From the NCBI RefSeq assembly GCF_004346865.1, contig NZ_SMGR01000001.1:1116001-1180000 (forward strand): a DNA stretch of 64,000 nucleotides, written 5' to 3'. Below, piece by piece: positions 45,981 to 54,308 of the stretch. This stretch comes from Shimia isoporae. GTDB taxonomy: Bacteria > Pseudomonadota > Alphaproteobacteria > Rhodobacterales > Rhodobacteraceae. How positions within the stretch are numbered: the first letter of the stretch is position 1; the number at the start of each line of letters is the position of its first letter. Below the pieces are notes generated by a model. It worked only from the letters and a program-made list of their open reading frames with translations. It was not told where the DNA came from and did not search any database. The translations under genes and the position numbers were made by a program.

Positions 45981-46733
45981 ATGAATTCGATCTGGGAATA
46001 TGCCAATCCGGTGAAGTTCAGCAAAACTGCTGGCGTCGTTGTGCCCTGGGCCTCCGCGCTTGCAGGCATATGTCTGTTTGTTGGGCTGGTCTGGGGGTTT
46101 TTCTTCACACCGGATGATTTCAGGCAGGGGTCAACCGTTAAGATTATTTATCTGCACGTGCCCTCTGCGATGATGGCTATCAACATCTGGGTAATGATGC
46201 TCGTAGCATCGCTGGTCTGGTTGATCCGGCGTCATCACGTCTCGGTTCTCGCTGCTAAGGGCGCCGCGACTGTGGGAGTTGTGATGACTTTGATCGCCCT
46301 TTTCACAGGTGCGGTTTGGGGGCAACCGATGTGGGGCACCTGGTGGGTTTGGGATCCGCGCCTCACGTCTTTTCTGATCCTTTTCCTTTTTTATCTTGGC
46401 TATCTGGCCTTGTGGGAAGCTATTGATAACCCTGACACGGCGGCAGACCTGACGTCCGTGCTTTGTATTGTCGGATCGGTTTTCGCCCTGTTGAGTCGGT
46501 ATGCTGTGAACTTCTGGAACCAGGGTCTGCATCAGGGCGCTTCCGTTATGCGTGCCGGAGCGGTCACCGGCACGGACACCGAGGAGAAAGTGTCCAATAT
46601 CTTTTTCTACCCGCTGCTGTTGTGCATCTTCGGGTTTGTCCTCTTGTTTGTGGCGTTGGTTTTCTTGCGCACACGTACAGAAATCCACAAGCGCCGCACG
46701 TCGGCGCTCTTGGCTCGGGAGCGTTTGGGATAA
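45981..46733 (+). CDS. ccmC: Haem handling protein CcmC
   Basis: 250 residues, six membrane segments. The Trp-rich WWD motif 'WGTWWVWDPRLTSFLILF' and two periplasm-facing His, in 'IIYLHVPSAMMA' and 'FWNQGLHQGAS', form the haem-binding site that loads haem onto CcmE. Its stop overlaps the ccmD start (TAATG). Confidence 0.96.
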   Translation: MNSIWEYANPVKFSKTAGVVVPWASALAGICLFVGLVWGFFFTPDDFRQGSTVKIIYLHVPSAMMAINIWVMMLVASLVWLIRRHHVSVLAAKGAATVGVVMTLIALFTGAVWGQPMWGTWWVWDPRLTSFLILFLFYLGYLALWEAIDNPDTAADLTSVLCIVGSVFALLSRYAVNFWNQGLHQGASVMRAGAVTGTDTEEKVSNIFFYPLLLCIFGFVLLFVALVFLRTRTEIHKRRTSALLARERLG

Positions 46734-46885
46734 TGCCAGATCTTGGAAAATACGCAGCCGAGGTTTTGTCGGCATATGGAGTGGCGATCATTCTGGTGGT
46801 TTCGCTGGTGATTGGCAGTTTGCGGTCCGCCCGCAGGGCTCAATTGGAACTTGAAGCAGCGGAGGCACGACGCAATGACGGATAA
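46733..46885 (+). CDS. ccmD: Small haem exporter subunit CcmD
   Basis: 50 residues starting 'MPDLGKYAAEVLSAYG', with one membrane span and a charged tail 'LELEAAEARRNDG', the CcmD layout. ATG overlaps the ccmC stop and its end overlaps the ccmG start, so it is embedded in the operon. CcmD is required for release of haem-loaded CcmE. Confidence 0.93.
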   Translation: MPDLGKYAAEVLSAYGVAIILVVSLVIGSLRSARRAQLELEAAEARRNDG

Positions 46886-47447
46886 TGCGAACGGTGAAGC
46901 TCCTAAGAAGAAAGGCGTTTCCTTTTTGATGCTTCTGCCACCGATTTTGTTCGGTGGATTGGCGCTGCTTTTTTTGTTGGGTATGAACCGCGACAATCCG
47001 GATGAGCTCCCCAGCGCGCTTGTTGGACGTCAGGCGCCCGCCGTTCAGGTGTCCCAGTTTTCCGATATGCAAATGGTGACCGACGCCGACCTTCGCTCCG
47101 GCGAAATGAAACTCGTTAATTTCTGGGCGAGCTGGTGTGGTCCTTGTCGTGTGGAGCATCCTAACCTGATGGCGCTTCAGGCCGAGGGCATTGAGATCAT
47201 CGGCGTGAATTACAAAGACCCCGCGACCAATGCGGTGCGATTTCTCGCCGAGTTGGGTGATCCTTATGCCAAAGGCGGTGCGGACACCACGGGGCGGATG
47301 GCGCTCAATTGGGGTGTTTATGGTGTCCCCGAGACATACTTGATCGACGGTGACGGCAACGTCGTTGAACGTATCGCGGGACCAGTCACCCAGCGCGAGA
47401 TCGAAGAACGGCTGCGTCCGGCGATGGATAGCCTTCAAAAACAGTGA
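46875..47447 (+). CDS. ccmG: Thiol:disulfide interchange protein CcmG (DsbE)
   Basis: 190-residue membrane-anchored thioredoxin. Residues 15-37 are the anchor; 'FWASWCGPCRVEHPN' holds the active-site Cys88 and Cys91; 'GVYGVPETYLID' carries the cis-Pro loop and the Glu typical of CcmG. It reduces apocytochrome c CXXCH thiols. The ATG at 46875 lies within the end of ccmD, as often in this operon. ccmE, ccmF and ccmH are not in the window. Confidence 0.95.
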   Translation: MTDNANGEAPKKKGVSFLMLLPPILFGGLALLFLLGMNRDNPDELPSALVGRQAPAVQVSQFSDMQMVTDADLRSGEMKLVNFWASWCGPCRVEHPNLMALQAEGIEIIGVNYKDPATNAVRFLAELGDPYAKGGADTTGRMALNWGVYGVPETYLIDGDGNVVERIAGPVTQREIEERLRPAMDSLQKQ

Positions 47448-47495
47448 AGCCCCGCGGCCGCTCTTTCGGACCATAGGGCAAGGCCGGAGGTTGAA

Positions 47496-48644
47496 ATGTT
47501 GACACAGGCGGAAGCGAAGAAGCGTTGGGAGGATATTTTCGACCCAAACGACATCGATCTGAATTTCCGTTCTATGTGGAAGACATGGCCTTCTTTGACG
47601 GTGCCGAAACCGAAAAACACGCTCGCCCTTAACGTTGGAGAAAAGTCGTCATTACCCACAATTTTTTACGTTGGTAGGCGGTCGGTTGAGACTGCCGCGC
47701 ATCTCGAGGCCATGCGGACCAGCGGGTTTGCAATCTTGCATAGAGGCCATCTCGTGCACGAAGCATACGGGCGCGGGCGCAACCAGAACGATCCGGCAAT
47801 CCTTTGGTCAGTTAGCAAGGCAATAACAGCCCTTCTTGTCGGGATAGCACATGGGGAAGGTGCGTTATCCGACTTGAATGCTCCAGTGACGGACTACGTG
47901 CCCGAACTACTAGGAACTGGCTATCAAGGTGTCTCTATTCAACAAGTGCTTGATATGCTGTCGGGTATTCGCTGGCGCGAGGTCTACGATGATCCAGACA
48001 GCGAAGTTGTGCGGTCCGTGGTCAGCTTCCAGATCGGATCACAGGACGATTTCGCCTGCGAAATGAAGCGACAACGCCAACCGGGCACTTTCAACCAGTA
48101 TGCGAGCATTGAAACGCACGTGCTTGGATGGGTTTTGCGTCGCGCAACCGGTGAACGCATCCAGGACTTTTTGCGGACCCGCCTCTGGTCCAAACTTGGC
48201 GCAGAGGGTGATCTGCATATCCTTGCCGATCGAGTTGGTGAACCGGTTGTATTTGGTGGGATGTTCATGACCCTTCGCGATCTTGCGCGGGTTGGACAAA
48301 TGGTGCTCGACGCCGGCCGGGCGCTTGATGGTTCACAAATCGTACCGGCAGGCTGGATCACGTCCATGGCTGAACCCGATCGGAAACCGCTCTTTCCAGG
48401 CGTTGGGCCACCCTATGCAGAAAGCGAATACGGGTACAAAAACCAATGGTGGATACCGATGCGCCGGGATGGCGGCGACTTCAGCGCAATCGGAATCTAT
48501 GGTCAGTTCCTTTATGTAAATCCGGCCCGAGAGGTGGTGATCGCTATGAATGCGGCCTATCCGGACTACACGACTGACGGTCCTATGCGGACACTGGAAA
48601 CTCTGTGCTTGTTTCAGCAGATCGCGCAAAAACTCTCGGGATAA
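47496..48644 (+). CDS. Serine hydrolase of the class C beta-lactamase/6-aminohexanoate-hydrolase fold
   Basis: 382 residues without a signal peptide, so probably cytosolic. The S-x-x-K motif is Ser105-Val-Ser-Lys108 in 'ILWSVSKAITALLVG', and a Tyr-x-Ser (in place of Y-x-N) is in 'FNQYASIETHVLGWVLRR'. 'GYKNQWWIPMRRDGGDFSAI' near the end gives the third active-site strand. Relatives include esterases, amidases and peptidases; the substrate is unknown. RBS ccggagg. Only 48 bases after ccmG, but no functional link to haem is apparent. Convergent with acnA. Confidence 0.85.
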   Translation: MLTQAEAKKRWEDIFDPNDIDLNFRSMWKTWPSLTVPKPKNTLALNVGEKSSLPTIFYVGRRSVETAAHLEAMRTSGFAILHRGHLVHEAYGRGRNQNDPAILWSVSKAITALLVGIAHGEGALSDLNAPVTDYVPELLGTGYQGVSIQQVLDMLSGIRWREVYDDPDSEVVRSVVSFQIGSQDDFACEMKRQRQPGTFNQYASIETHVLGWVLRRATGERIQDFLRTRLWSKLGAEGDLHILADRVGEPVVFGGMFMTLRDLARVGQMVLDAGRALDGSQIVPAGWITSMAEPDRKPLFPGVGPPYAESEYGYKNQWWIPMRRDGGDFSAIGIYGQFLYVNPAREVVIAMNAAYPDYTTDGPMRTLETLCLFQQIAQKLSG

Positions 48645-48680
48645 AGGCCCGGAATTGATCTGCTCAGGCCTTTCATTTCA
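48643..48680 (+). terminator. Weak terminator between the serine hydrolase gene and acnA
   Basis: aaaggcc (48643-48649) and ggccttt (48667-48673) with a 17-base loop, then catttcat. The long loop makes it weak. Confidence 0.38.
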
Positions 48681-48697
48681 TACAGCGCTCGGTGGGA

Positions 48698-51385
48698 TCA
48701 TACTTTTGCGAGGTTCCGGAGCACATAGTGCAAGACGCCGCCATGTTCGACGTATTCGATTTCTGGCGCAGTATCGATCCGGCATTTTAGAGTGATCGTT
48801 CGCGTTTCCCCGTTAGCATAGGTGATATCGCATGGCACTTCTTGCAGCGGTTTGACGCTGTCCAGCCCCGAGATGCTGACAGTTTCGTCGCCTTTGAGGT
48901 CAAGCGAATTGCGAGTGTCACCGTTGGTGAACTCAAACGGGATCACTCCCATGCCAACGAGGTTTGATCGGTGTATGCGTTCGAAACTTTCGGCAATAAC
49001 TGCTTTAACGCCGAGAAGTGCGGTGCCTTTTGCGGCCCAATCCCGGGACGAACCTGCGCCGTATTGCGCACCGCCGAATACCACCAATGGAATGCCCTGC
49101 GCCTGATAGGCCATAGCAGCCTCATATACCGAAGTCTTCACGCCATCCGGACCTTTGGTATAGCCGCCTTCAACCCCGTCCAGCATTTCATTCTTAATGC
49201 GGATATTGGCAAAGGTGCCGCGCATCATGATCTCATGATTTCCACGGCGGGATCCGTAGGAATTGAAGTCGCGCGGTGCGACTTGTCGGTCAATAAGGTA
49301 CTGACCAGCCGGCGACGATTGCGAGAACGACCCTGCTGGAGAGATGTGGTCCGTTGTTATCATGTCGCCCAACATCAGCAAAATCCTTGCACCATCAACA
49401 TTTTCGATTTGTCCCGGTTCTGGTCCCATACCCTGAAAATAGGGTGGGTTCTGAATATAGGTTGATGCCGCAGGCCAGTCGTAGGTTTCCTGATCGGGCA
49501 CTTTTACGCCGCGCCACTTCTCATCGCCTTTGAAAACATCCGCATATTTGCTCTGAAATGCATCGCGGGTGACGGTCTTTTCAACCAGTTCAGCGACTTC
49601 CCGAGCATCGGGCCAGATGTCTTTCAAATAGACGTCGTTACCGCTGTTGTCTTTGCCGAGTGGCTCTGCAGTCAGGTCAATGTCCATAGTCCCTGCTAGC
49701 GCATATGCAACAACAAGTGGCGGCGAGGCCAGGTAGTTTGCGCGGACATCGGGTGAGATGCGGCCTTCGAAGTTTCGATTGCCTGACAGAACCGACGTGG
49801 CAACCAGATCGCCTTCGGCAATCGCTTCACTGATCTCTTTCTGGAGTGGGCCGGAATTACCGATACAGGTGGTACAGCCATATCCAACTAGGTTGAAACC
49901 GATAGCATCAAGATCGTCCTGCAACCCGGCCGCCTCAAGATAGGCAGAGACTACCTGAGAGCCGGGCGCGAGCGAGGTTTTCACCCAAGGTTTGCGGGTA
50001 AGGCCGAGTTCATTTGCCTTTCGTGCCACCAGCCCCGCTCCGATCATCACGTAAGGATTTGAGGTGTTGGTGCAGGAGGTGATGGACGCGATCACAACCT
50101 TTCCGCTTTCCAGTGTGTAGTCTTCGCCTGAAACGGCCACTCGCTTGCCCATAGGGCGTTCGAAAGTCTCTGTCATCTCTCGTCGGAAGGCAGATTTTCC
50201 ATCACTGAGTGCCACAAAGTCCTGCGGGCGCTTTGGCCCTGAAATCGCGGGAACGATCGTGCTCATATCCAGATGCAGAGTGTCTGTGTAAATCGGCGCA
50301 TAGCCTGCATCACGCCAGAGACCGTTTTCTTTTGCATAGGCTTCAACAAGCGCGATCCGGTCATCGTCGCGGCCGGTATTGTGCAGGTAGCGCAGTGTTT
50401 CGTTATCAATTGGAAAGAAGCCACAAGTCGCCCCGTATTCGGGAGCCATGTTGGCGATCGTCGCCCGGTCGGCGAGAGGCAGGCGGTCCAATCCGTCGCC
50501 AAAGAATTCGACGAATTTGCCAACGACGCCTTTGGCCCTCAGCATCTCTACCACCTTGAGAACTAGGTCTGTACCCGTCGTGCCTTCAATCATTGCACCA
50601 GTCAATTCGAAGCCAACGACTTCCGGAATGAGCATGGAGATGGGTTGTCCGAGCATGGCGGCCTCGGCTTCGATGCCGCCAACTCCCCAGCCGAGAACGG
50701 CAGCGCCGTTGACCATTGTTGTGTGACTGTCGGTTCCCACCAAAGTGTCCGGATACGCAACAGTTGCCCCATCTTGGTCAACGTCTGTCCAAACAGTTTG
50801 GGCTAAGTATTCGAGGTTTACCTGGTGGCAGATGCCTGTTCCTGGTGGAACGACACGAAAGTTGTCAAAGGCCGATTGCCCCCATTTCAAGAACGTATAG
50901 CGCTCCATGTTGCGTTCGTATTCACGATCAACATTCATCTGAAAGGCCCGTGGGTTGCCGAACTCATCGATCATTACAGAGTGGTCGATCACAAGGTCCA
51001 CAGGTACCTGCGGGTTGATTTTGGACGCGGAACCATTGAGACCAACAATGCCGTCTCGCATGGCGGCAAGGTCCACGACCGCTGGGACGCCGGTAAAGTC
51101 TTGCATCAGAACGCGGGCAGGGCGATAGGCAATTTCACGCGGGTTTCTCCCGCCTTGCTTGGCCCAAATTCCGAAAGCGGCAATGTCCTCCGTTGAAACG
51201 GAAAAGCCGCCGTCTTCAAAGCGCAAAAGGTTTTCCAAGACCACCCGCAACGCCGCCGGTAAACGGGAGAAGTCGCCGAGACCAGCGCTTTGCGCCGCTG
51301 CGATGGAATAGAAAGCGATGGTCTTACCGTTGATTGAAAGCTCTTTGCGGACACCGGCGGTATCCAGTCCGACATTGATTGGCAT
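48698..51385 (-). CDS. acnA: Aconitate hydratase AcnA
   Basis: 895-residue cytosolic aconitase interconverting citrate and isocitrate in the TCA cycle. 4Fe-4S ligands lie in 'SITSCTNTSNPYVM' and 'GYGCTTCIGNSGPLQ'; the swivel domain has 'YGAGSSRDWAAKGT' and 'ERIHRSNLVGMGVIPFEF'. The start at 51385 ('MPINVGLDTAGVRKEL') follows GGGAGG; an ATG 22 codons upstream would add an unlikely extension. Divergent from the DUF1223 gene. Confidence 0.96.
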   Translation of the reverse strand: MPINVGLDTAGVRKELSINGKTIAFYSIAAAQSAGLGDFSRLPAALRVVLENLLRFEDGGFSVSTEDIAAFGIWAKQGGRNPREIAYRPARVLMQDFTGVPAVVDLAAMRDGIVGLNGSASKINPQVPVDLVIDHSVMIDEFGNPRAFQMNVDREYERNMERYTFLKWGQSAFDNFRVVPPGTGICHQVNLEYLAQTVWTDVDQDGATVAYPDTLVGTDSHTTMVNGAAVLGWGVGGIEAEAAMLGQPISMLIPEVVGFELTGAMIEGTTGTDLVLKVVEMLRAKGVVGKFVEFFGDGLDRLPLADRATIANMAPEYGATCGFFPIDNETLRYLHNTGRDDDRIALVEAYAKENGLWRDAGYAPIYTDTLHLDMSTIVPAISGPKRPQDFVALSDGKSAFRREMTETFERPMGKRVAVSGEDYTLESGKVVIASITSCTNTSNPYVMIGAGLVARKANELGLTRKPWVKTSLAPGSQVVSAYLEAAGLQDDLDAIGFNLVGYGCTTCIGNSGPLQKEISEAIAEGDLVATSVLSGNRNFEGRISPDVRANYLASPPLVVAYALAGTMDIDLTAEPLGKDNSGNDVYLKDIWPDAREVAELVEKTVTRDAFQSKYADVFKGDEKWRGVKVPDQETYDWPAASTYIQNPPYFQGMGPEPGQIENVDGARILLMLGDMITTDHISPAGSFSQSSPAGQYLIDRQVAPRDFNSYGSRRGNHEIMMRGTFANIRIKNEMLDGVEGGYTKGPDGVKTSVYEAAMAYQAQGIPLVVFGGAQYGAGSSRDWAAKGTALLGVKAVIAESFERIHRSNLVGMGVIPFEFTNGDTRNSLDLKGDETVSISGLDSVKPLQEVPCDITYANGETRTITLKCRIDTAPEIEYVEHGGVLHYVLRNLAKV

Positions 51386-51571
51386 GTTGGCCTCCCTTTG
51401 GGACGAAGGTTCTGCTGAGAGCAGTGTCGCGCTTCGGGAAACGGGGTTCAAGAGGCAACGGATTTGGGAAGCAGGGGAACCTCACTCGTTTCTCGCAAAA
51501 CGTTGATTGGTGTTACGAAGCCTCCCAGCCTAGAACAGGGTTGGGGAATACGTTCACGGAATGGACCAACA

Positions 51572-52270
51572 ATGACTAGAGTGGCAGCTATTTTCGCAAC
51601 CGTTTGGTGTGTGTTGTCGGGCGCGGTGTATGCGCAAACAACAAATCCGGTGGTTGTCGAACTCTATACCTCCCAAGGATGTTCAAGCTGTCCGCCGGCG
51701 GATGAGTACCTTCGTACCCAATTGGCCGGACGAGATGACGTCATCGCGCTGGCTTTGCATGTAGACTATTGGGATTACATCGGCTGGAAAGACAACTTTG
51801 CTGATCCCGCTTATACGAACAGGCAAAAGCTCTACGCGCAGGCAGCGGGGCACCGTTCCGTTTACACACCACAGATGATTGTGAATGGCGAAGATCATGT
51901 CGTCGGCACGCATCCGTCCAAGGTTGAGAAACTGATCAACGCGCACAAGGCCAAAGCTCCGACTGTCGAGCTAAGTGTTTCTCGCAAAGGCAACCGTTTG
52001 CGCATTGAGGCGGAGGCCGCAACGCGGCAGGACATGCGTGTTCATATCGTTCGCTATCTTGGCAGCGAAAAGGTTTCTATCAAGCGCGGTGAAAACGCAG
52101 GTAAAACTTTGACTTATGCCAATATTGTTGACGAGTGGACCGTTGCAAAAAGCTGGAACGGACGCTCTGCGCTGAAGTTTGAAGCCAACTCCAAAGGAGA
52201 GGGACCGGTCGTCGTTCTTGTTCAGGTTGCCAACGGTGGCCCAATTCTCGCCGCAGCGCGCGTAGAGTAA
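51572..52270 (+). CDS. DUF1223 exported thioredoxin-like protein
   Basis: 232 residues. N-terminal Sec signal peptide (1-21, ending 'GAVYA'). The mature part opens with 'VVELYTSQGCSSCPPADEYL', a thioredoxin-fold CxxC at Cys37/Cys40, then 'ALHVDYWDYIGWKDNFADPA' and 'YTPQMIVNGEDHVVGT', the DUF1223 signature. A periplasmic redox role is plausible but not established. The start at 51572 is fixed by the signal peptide. Ends 2 bases before the convergent fliG stop. Confidence 0.87.
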   Translation: MTRVAAIFATVWCVLSGAVYAQTTNPVVVELYTSQGCSSCPPADEYLRTQLAGRDDVIALALHVDYWDYIGWKDNFADPAYTNRQKLYAQAAGHRSVYTPQMIVNGEDHVVGTHPSKVEKLINAHKAKAPTVELSVSRKGNRLRIEAEAATRQDMRVHIVRYLGSEKVSIKRGENAGKTLTYANIVDEWTVAKSWNGRSALKFEANSKGEGPVVVLVQVANGGPILAAARVE

Positions 52271-52272
52271 GG

Positions 52273-53331
52273 TTACCCTTCGTCGTCGTCCGGGATAATC
52301 AGCTCGATATCCCCCAAATCGACCAGGCTGCGCACGGTTTTGGTGATTTCGGCCATCGCAGGCTCGGCTTCTGCAAGTTTCACCGTGCCGCGTTCTTCGA
52401 CACCTTCGCGCAACTGATCTGCAAGACGGTTTGAGATGTTCTCCAACAAGAAGTCTGTTGTGCTGCCCAGGTCTCCCTCGGTGGCGTATGTCATTGCGGT
52501 GATCAAATCGCCCTGATCAATGTCGCGTAGAATTGCCGGTACATCGAGTTTCTTCACTCGTTTGTGGATGTGTGCATAGGTGAAAATTGTCTTGCGCACT
52601 TTGGCGGCGAAATCAGCGTCCGTTTCATCCAAGGATTCCAGAATGTCATCACGGGTTGCAATGGTGGAGTTGTTAAGGATGGCGCCCAAACGGCTGTCGG
52701 GGCCGTCGTTGAATGCGCGTGGTGGACGGTCGTCGATCTGGCAAGCCAACGTAAGACCGATACGGTCAACCGCCTCCGGACCAATATGATCGGTCATGGA
52801 CATCGCGTGCGTAATTCGGCGGGCCTTGTCGCCCGGCAATTGACTCAGCAAGGTCGCGGCTTTGTCGACATCGAGCTTTGAGATCAGAACTGCCGAAACT
52901 TCGATGCTTTCAGCAGACAGAAGATCGACCAGATCGCTGATCGGCAAACCTTTGATGCGCTGCCAAGGTTGGCCTGCGACGCGCACGCCAGCTTCTTTAC
53001 GCAAGCGGGCCGCGGTCAATGGGCTGATTTTGCCTTCAAGTACGTTGAGTGCGCCGGATATGCCGTTCGGGAAGGAGAGTCCGATGGACTCGAGTTCGTG
53101 GGCGAATTCCATAAGAACCTCGCCCAAGGTGTCACGGTCGATATATCCCATCTCACCCATCAGATAGGTGAGGTCGGACTGGTTTTCCTCGGACAAGTTG
53201 GTGAGTTCGAGGTCTGCGCCTTCGTTCAAGAGAAAGCGGACAATGATTGCAGCCTTTTGCTTGCGCGACAGATTGGATCCTCCGCCGCCCATTGGGGACG
53301 GGGTGATTTGTGCCATTGGAATCGCGCTCAT
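52273..53331 (-). CDS. fliG: Flagellar motor switch protein FliG
   Basis: 352-residue C-ring protein that couples stator torque to rotor. The N-terminal domain has 'LSRKQKAAIIVRFLLNEGAD'; the middle and C-terminal regions keep FliG register with 'FTYAHIHKRVKKLDVPAILR' and the charged helix 'FLLENISNRLADQLREGVEE', followed by an acidic tail. Sequence is diverged from enteric FliG. The ATG at 53331 follows aaaggag; a Met 10 codons earlier has no RBS. No other flagellar gene is in the window, so it is detached from any flagellar cluster. Confidence 0.85.
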   Translation of the reverse strand: MSAIPMAQITPSPMGGGGSNLSRKQKAAIIVRFLLNEGADLELTNLSEENQSDLTYLMGEMGYIDRDTLGEVLMEFAHELESIGLSFPNGISGALNVLEGKISPLTAARLRKEAGVRVAGQPWQRIKGLPISDLVDLLSAESIEVSAVLISKLDVDKAATLLSQLPGDKARRITHAMSMTDHIGPEAVDRIGLTLACQIDDRPPRAFNDGPDSRLGAILNNSTIATRDDILESLDETDADFAAKVRKTIFTYAHIHKRVKKLDVPAILRDIDQGDLITAMTYATEGDLGSTTDFLLENISNRLADQLREGVEERGTVKLAEAEPAMAEITKTVRSLVDLGDIELIIPDDDEG

Positions 53332-53400
53332 AGGGTTCTCCTTTGTCTTGGGTGCAATCAAACACCCAAGATTAAAGAATCCCTGAACAAGTTGTCCCGA

Positions 53401-53931
53401 TTAGTAATTAAATGTGACGCCAGACTGCAAAGCTGCGGCCAGAGAGGTTTCCGCCCAGGTGTCAGCGCCGCCACGTTGTCGGATTTCGTGCAGTTCTGCT
53501 CGCGCCGCTGCCAGATTTCCGGCTTCAACGTGGGCTTGGCCAAGATATGAGCGGGCGAGAATATTGTTTGGGTTCTGGGTGATCGCCTGTTCGTAAAAAG
53601 TCATGCCAAGAGCAATGTCACCAAGTTTCCGATGGGTGAAGCCCCAATAGGTCAACACGCGATCCTCACTCTGGTCCGACATTGCGGAGAGGACGGATTG
53701 AGCATCATTGAAACGCTCGTTGTGTGCCAGTGCGCGGACGTTATCGTAGAGCTGATCGTCTGTCAGGCTTGCGTTTTCCGGTTTGGTGCAGCGGTTCTTC
53801 TTCTCGCTCCAGACTTTACCGTTTTTGCATTCTTTCACAGGCTTAGGGGCAGTCGGGGTCGCGTCGCCGGCCGCAAATGCGGGGGCGGCCAGTGTTAGGG
53901 CGAGTGCGCCGGACAAAAAGACTTTCAACAT
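53401..53931 (-). CDS. Secreted TPR-like protein with a two-Cys N-terminal motif
   Basis: 176 residues. Signal peptide 1-20 ('LSGALALTLAAPAFA'). The mature N-terminus contains 'CKNGKVWSEKKNRCTKP', a two-cysteine loop also present in altered form in the next gene upstream. Residues about 60-165 carry TPR-type helices ('VLTYWGFTHRKLGDIALGM', 'ILARSYLGQAHVEAGNLAAA'). Likely periplasmic scaffold or binding protein; function unknown. 69 bases separate it from fliG downstream and 83 from the small gene upstream, all on the minus strand. Confidence 0.78.
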   Translation of the reverse strand: MLKVFLSGALALTLAAPAFAAGDATPTAPKPVKECKNGKVWSEKKNRCTKPENASLTDDQLYDNVRALAHNERFNDAQSVLSAMSDQSEDRVLTYWGFTHRKLGDIALGMTFYEQAITQNPNNILARSYLGQAHVEAGNLAAARAELHEIRQRGGADTWAETSLAAALQSGVTFNY

Positions 53932-54014
53932 GATCGAACTAACTCCTGAAAGAGAGGCCCGCGACTTTCATCACGGGCCGAATAAACAAATTACGCCATG
54001 GTTGGCGTGTCGGA

Positions 54015-54173
54015 TCAACTGGAAGATACGTTCACGCAGCGTTGTTTGGCCAGATCCCAGACGGTGCCTTCCACACAGGCGGATGCATCATGTTCCGGTC
54101 CGCAGCCCATTGCAAAAGTGAGGCCAGGCGTTGCGGCGAGCGCCGCGGCGATGATCAGTGATTTGAAAGTCAT
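54015..54173 (-). CDS. Small secreted two-Cys-motif protein
   Basis: 52 residues. Starts 'MTFKSLIIAAALAATPGLTF' (Sec signal), cleaved near residue 21, leaving about 31 residues with 'MGCGPEHDASACVEGTVWDL' then 'AKQRCV'. Four Cys residues allow two disulfides. The segment C-x2-G-T-V-W-x4-K-x-R-C repeats the motif of the neighbouring TPR-like protein. RBS gggagaag lies before the ATG. I do not recognise a named family, although similar short proteins occur near purB in related bacteria, from memory. Confidence 0.65.
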   Translation of the reverse strand: MTFKSLIIAAALAATPGLTFAMGCGPEHDASACVEGTVWDLAKQRCVNVSSS

Positions 54174-54249
54174 GTTCTTCTCCCTTTGGCTGCTAACAAG
54201 CTAACACAAGTGACAGTAAACGCTAAATCACAGGCGCGTTAATCGGGGA

Positions 54250-54292
54250 GATACAAAAAAGGCCGCAACGATTTTTGCGGCCTTTTCTTTTG
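54250..54292 (-). terminator. Terminator of purB
   Basis: On the minus strand aaaaggccgcaa (54286-54275) pairs with ttgcggcctttt (54268-54257), followed by a T-run (complement of acaaaaaa). It lies about 20 bases past the purB stop. Confidence 0.85.
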
Positions 54293-54308
54293 TTTTCAGA
54301 GTGTTGCG

